DNA of 23,078 nucleotides from Clostridia bacterium (GTDB lineage Bacteria > Bacillota_A > Clostridia > Oscillospirales > Acutalibacteraceae): assembly GCA_017503305.1 (NCBI GenBank), contig JAFVTJ010000027.1:1-23078 (forward strand). Reading direction: 5' to 3'. The position numbers and the translations under genes are program-made. Position 1 is the first letter of the stretch. Each line of letters begins with the position of its first letter. Of the stretch, positions 21,696-23,078 are shown one piece after another. The notes below the pieces were generated by a model. It was given only the letters and a program-made list of their open reading frames with translations, was not told where the DNA came from and did no database searches.

Positions 21696-23078
21696 TTTTT
21701 TACGCTCCTTATATTTTTTCTTGTGGTCGTTTTTGGTGCTGTATATTTTTGCAAGGTTGAGTCTTAATGCATTGGAAACAACGCAAAAAGAAGAAAGACT
21801 CATAGCGGCGGCGGCAAACATAGGATTCAATTGCCAACCAAATACACCTGCTGCCAATGGAATACCCAAGCAGTTGTAAGCAAATGCCCAAAACAAATTT
21901 TGGTGGATAATCTTAAGTGTGGCACGGGAGAGCCTTATTGCTGCGGCAAGGTCGCAAAGATTAGTCTTCATAAGCACTATATCAGCAGCATCAATAGCAA
22001 TATCGGTACCGGTGCCAATGGCAATACCTATATCGGCAGCGGTAAGTGCGGGGGCATCGTTAATACCGTCGCCCACCATAGCAACTGTGCCTTTTTCCTT
22101 AAGTGAGGTTATGATTTTTTGTTTATCCTCGGGTAAAACTTCGGAATAAACGGTATTTATACCAACCTGTGTTTGCAGGGCCTGTGCGGTGCGGTGGTTA
22201 TCGCCCGTTAGCATTATTGCTTTAATACCCATATTTTTGAGTTGAGCTATAGCTTCGGGGGCATCGGGTTTGATTTTATCCGCAACGGCAATTATACCGC
22301 AAAATTCGTTGTTTTTAGAGAAGAATAGGGGAGTTTTACCCTGTGTTGCATATTCTTCGGCGAGGGTTATCATATCATTCGGTACGCAGTCGCCGATAAA
22401 GGCAAGATTACCGCCTTTAAGAATATTTCCTTCAAGTGTAGCGGTAAGTCCGTTACCTGCAACGGCTTTAAAGTTTTCCACTGTGCTGTGGGTTATGTTA
22501 AGCTTTTCGCATTCGCGTACAATTGCTTTTGAAAGGGGATGCTCACTCATACTTTCAAGGCTGAAAGCAAGGCTTAGAAGCTCCTCCTTTGTTATATTAT
22601 TAGGTGCAATATCGGTAACAGAAGGCTCGCCCATTGTGATGGTGCCTGTTTTGTCCAATGCAATAACCTTTACTTTACCTGCCTGCTCGAGCGCGACTGC
22701 AGTTTTAAACAAAATGCCGTTTTTGGCGCCCTTGCCGTTGCCAACCATTATTGCAACGGGAGTGGCAAGACCTAATGCACAAGGGCAACTGATAACCAAA
22801 ACTGCAATACCGCGTGCTAACGAGTAACCAACAGTATGACCGAGTAAGAGCCAAACAATAGTTGTTATAACCGCAATAGAAATAACTATTGGCACAAACA
22901 CGCCCGAAACCTTATCGGCAATTTTGGCAATAGGTGCTTTTGTTGCGGACGCATCGCTTACCATTTTAATAATTTGCGAAATGGCAGTATCGGTGCTTAC
23001 GCGCACAGCCTTGCATTTTAAAAATCCTGATTGGTTGATAGTACCCGCCGAAACGGTGTCGGAAACGGATTTGTCAAC
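21483..23078 (-). CDS. copA: Copper-translocating P-type ATPase (CopA) with C-terminal heavy-metal-binding domain; 5' end outside window
   Basis: CopA uses ATP to export Cu(I). The frame is open to the window edge at 23078 (VDKSVSDTVSAGTINQSG..., actuator-domain end), so the GTG at 23006 is internal and the N-terminus is missing. Visible parts, in order, are the metal-channel motif SCPCALGLATP, the phosphorylation site DKTGT, the nucleotide-binding HP motif (SEHPLSKAI) and GDGINDAPAL. Two last TM helices with YN and MSLSS (FAYNCLGIP, MSLSSFCVVSNALRLN) give the Cu-ATPase signature. A 20-residue basic linker then joins a complete HMA domain with GMMCPHC. A ribosome site and ATG occur within the linker, so a free CopZ-like chaperone may also be made. 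It is followed by the hydrolase gene after 18 nt. Confidence 0.94.
   Translation of the reverse strand, partial: VDKSVSDTVSAGTINQSGFLKCKAVRVSTDTAISQIIKMVSDASATKAPIAKIADKVSGVFVPIVISIAVITTIVWLLLGHTVGYSLARGIAVLVISCPCALGLATPVAIMVGNGKGAKNGILFKTAVALEQAGKVKVIALDKTGTITMGEPSVTDIAPNNITKEELLSLAFSLESMSEHPLSKAIVRECEKLNITHSTVENFKAVAGNGLTATLEGNILKGGNLAFIGDCVPNDMITLAEEYATQGKTPLFFSKNNEFCGIIAVADKIKPDAPEAIAQLKNMGIKAIMLTGDNHRTAQALQTQVGINTVYSEVLPEDKQKIITSLKEKGTVAMVGDGINDAPALTAADIGIAIGTGTDIAIDAADIVLMKTNLCDLAAAIRLSRATLKIIHQNLFWAFAYNCLGIPLAAGVFGWQLNPMFAAAAMSLSSFCVVSNALRLNLAKIYSTKNDHKKKYKERKKMTVTTTLAIEGMMCPHCEAHVKTALEGLEGVLSATVSHKQGTAIVESTKSLGATLKETVEAQGYKVLEIK

Overview
The window looks like a chromosomal segment of a low-to-moderate GC, Gram-positive anaerobe of the Clostridia, most likely an uncultured gut lineage near Oscillospiraceae/Ruminococcaceae. 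This is inferred from strong AGGAGG ribosome sites, clostridial protein families (DUF5696-like protein, IKEYFP-type kinase fold with PASTA domains, sortase B, S11 carboxypeptidase) and the gene order rimP-nusA-rnpM-ylxQ-infB-rbfA-nrnA-truB-ribF. No species can be named from the sequence alone.

Layout. 1-4458 (+): end of a carbohydrate-uptake operon, with a frameshifted DUF5696-like gene, a MalF-type ABC permease and a large secreted, membrane-anchored beta-rich protein, closed by a strong terminator. 4580-5902 (-): D-Ala-D-Ala carboxypeptidase. 5994-8455 (+): a metallophosphoesterase with two altered metal-ligand positions, then a zinc-ribbon/kinase-fold/TM/PASTA protein that has lost the catalytic HRD aspartate, so probably a pseudokinase cell-wall sensor. 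8464-16331 (+): the transcription/translation operon, preceded by a consensus-like promoter and a terminator-like leader hairpin; its last gene, ribF, is cut by an in-frame TAA. 16319-17347 (-): FkbM-type methyltransferase, divergent from a class B sortase (17502-18242, +) whose likely true start codon is not ATG/GTG/TTG. 18318-18394 (+): tRNA-Arg(TCT) with its terminator, followed by a small GC-rich element that carries an inverted copy of the tRNA T-arm and a direct 20-nt copy of the tRNA 3' end. 18675-19380 (+): two AT-rich orphan membrane-protein genes with unusual codon use. 19452-23078 (-): a copper P-type ATPase fused to a C-terminal CopZ-like domain (5' end outside the window), followed 18 nt later by a secreted SH3/glucosaminidase cell-wall hydrolase.

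How it fits together. Two themes dominate: core RNA and translation functions in one long operon, and cell-envelope functions around it (carboxypeptidase, PASTA pseudokinase, sortase, glucosaminidase, surface protein). The most interesting points are the PASTA pseudokinase beside a degenerate phosphoesterase, the tRNA-Arg-derived repeat element with a foreign-looking two-gene cassette next to it, an embedded start site for a free CopZ within copA, and three separate lesions (DUF5696 frameshift, ribF nonsense codon, sortase start codon) that could be real decay or draft-assembly error.
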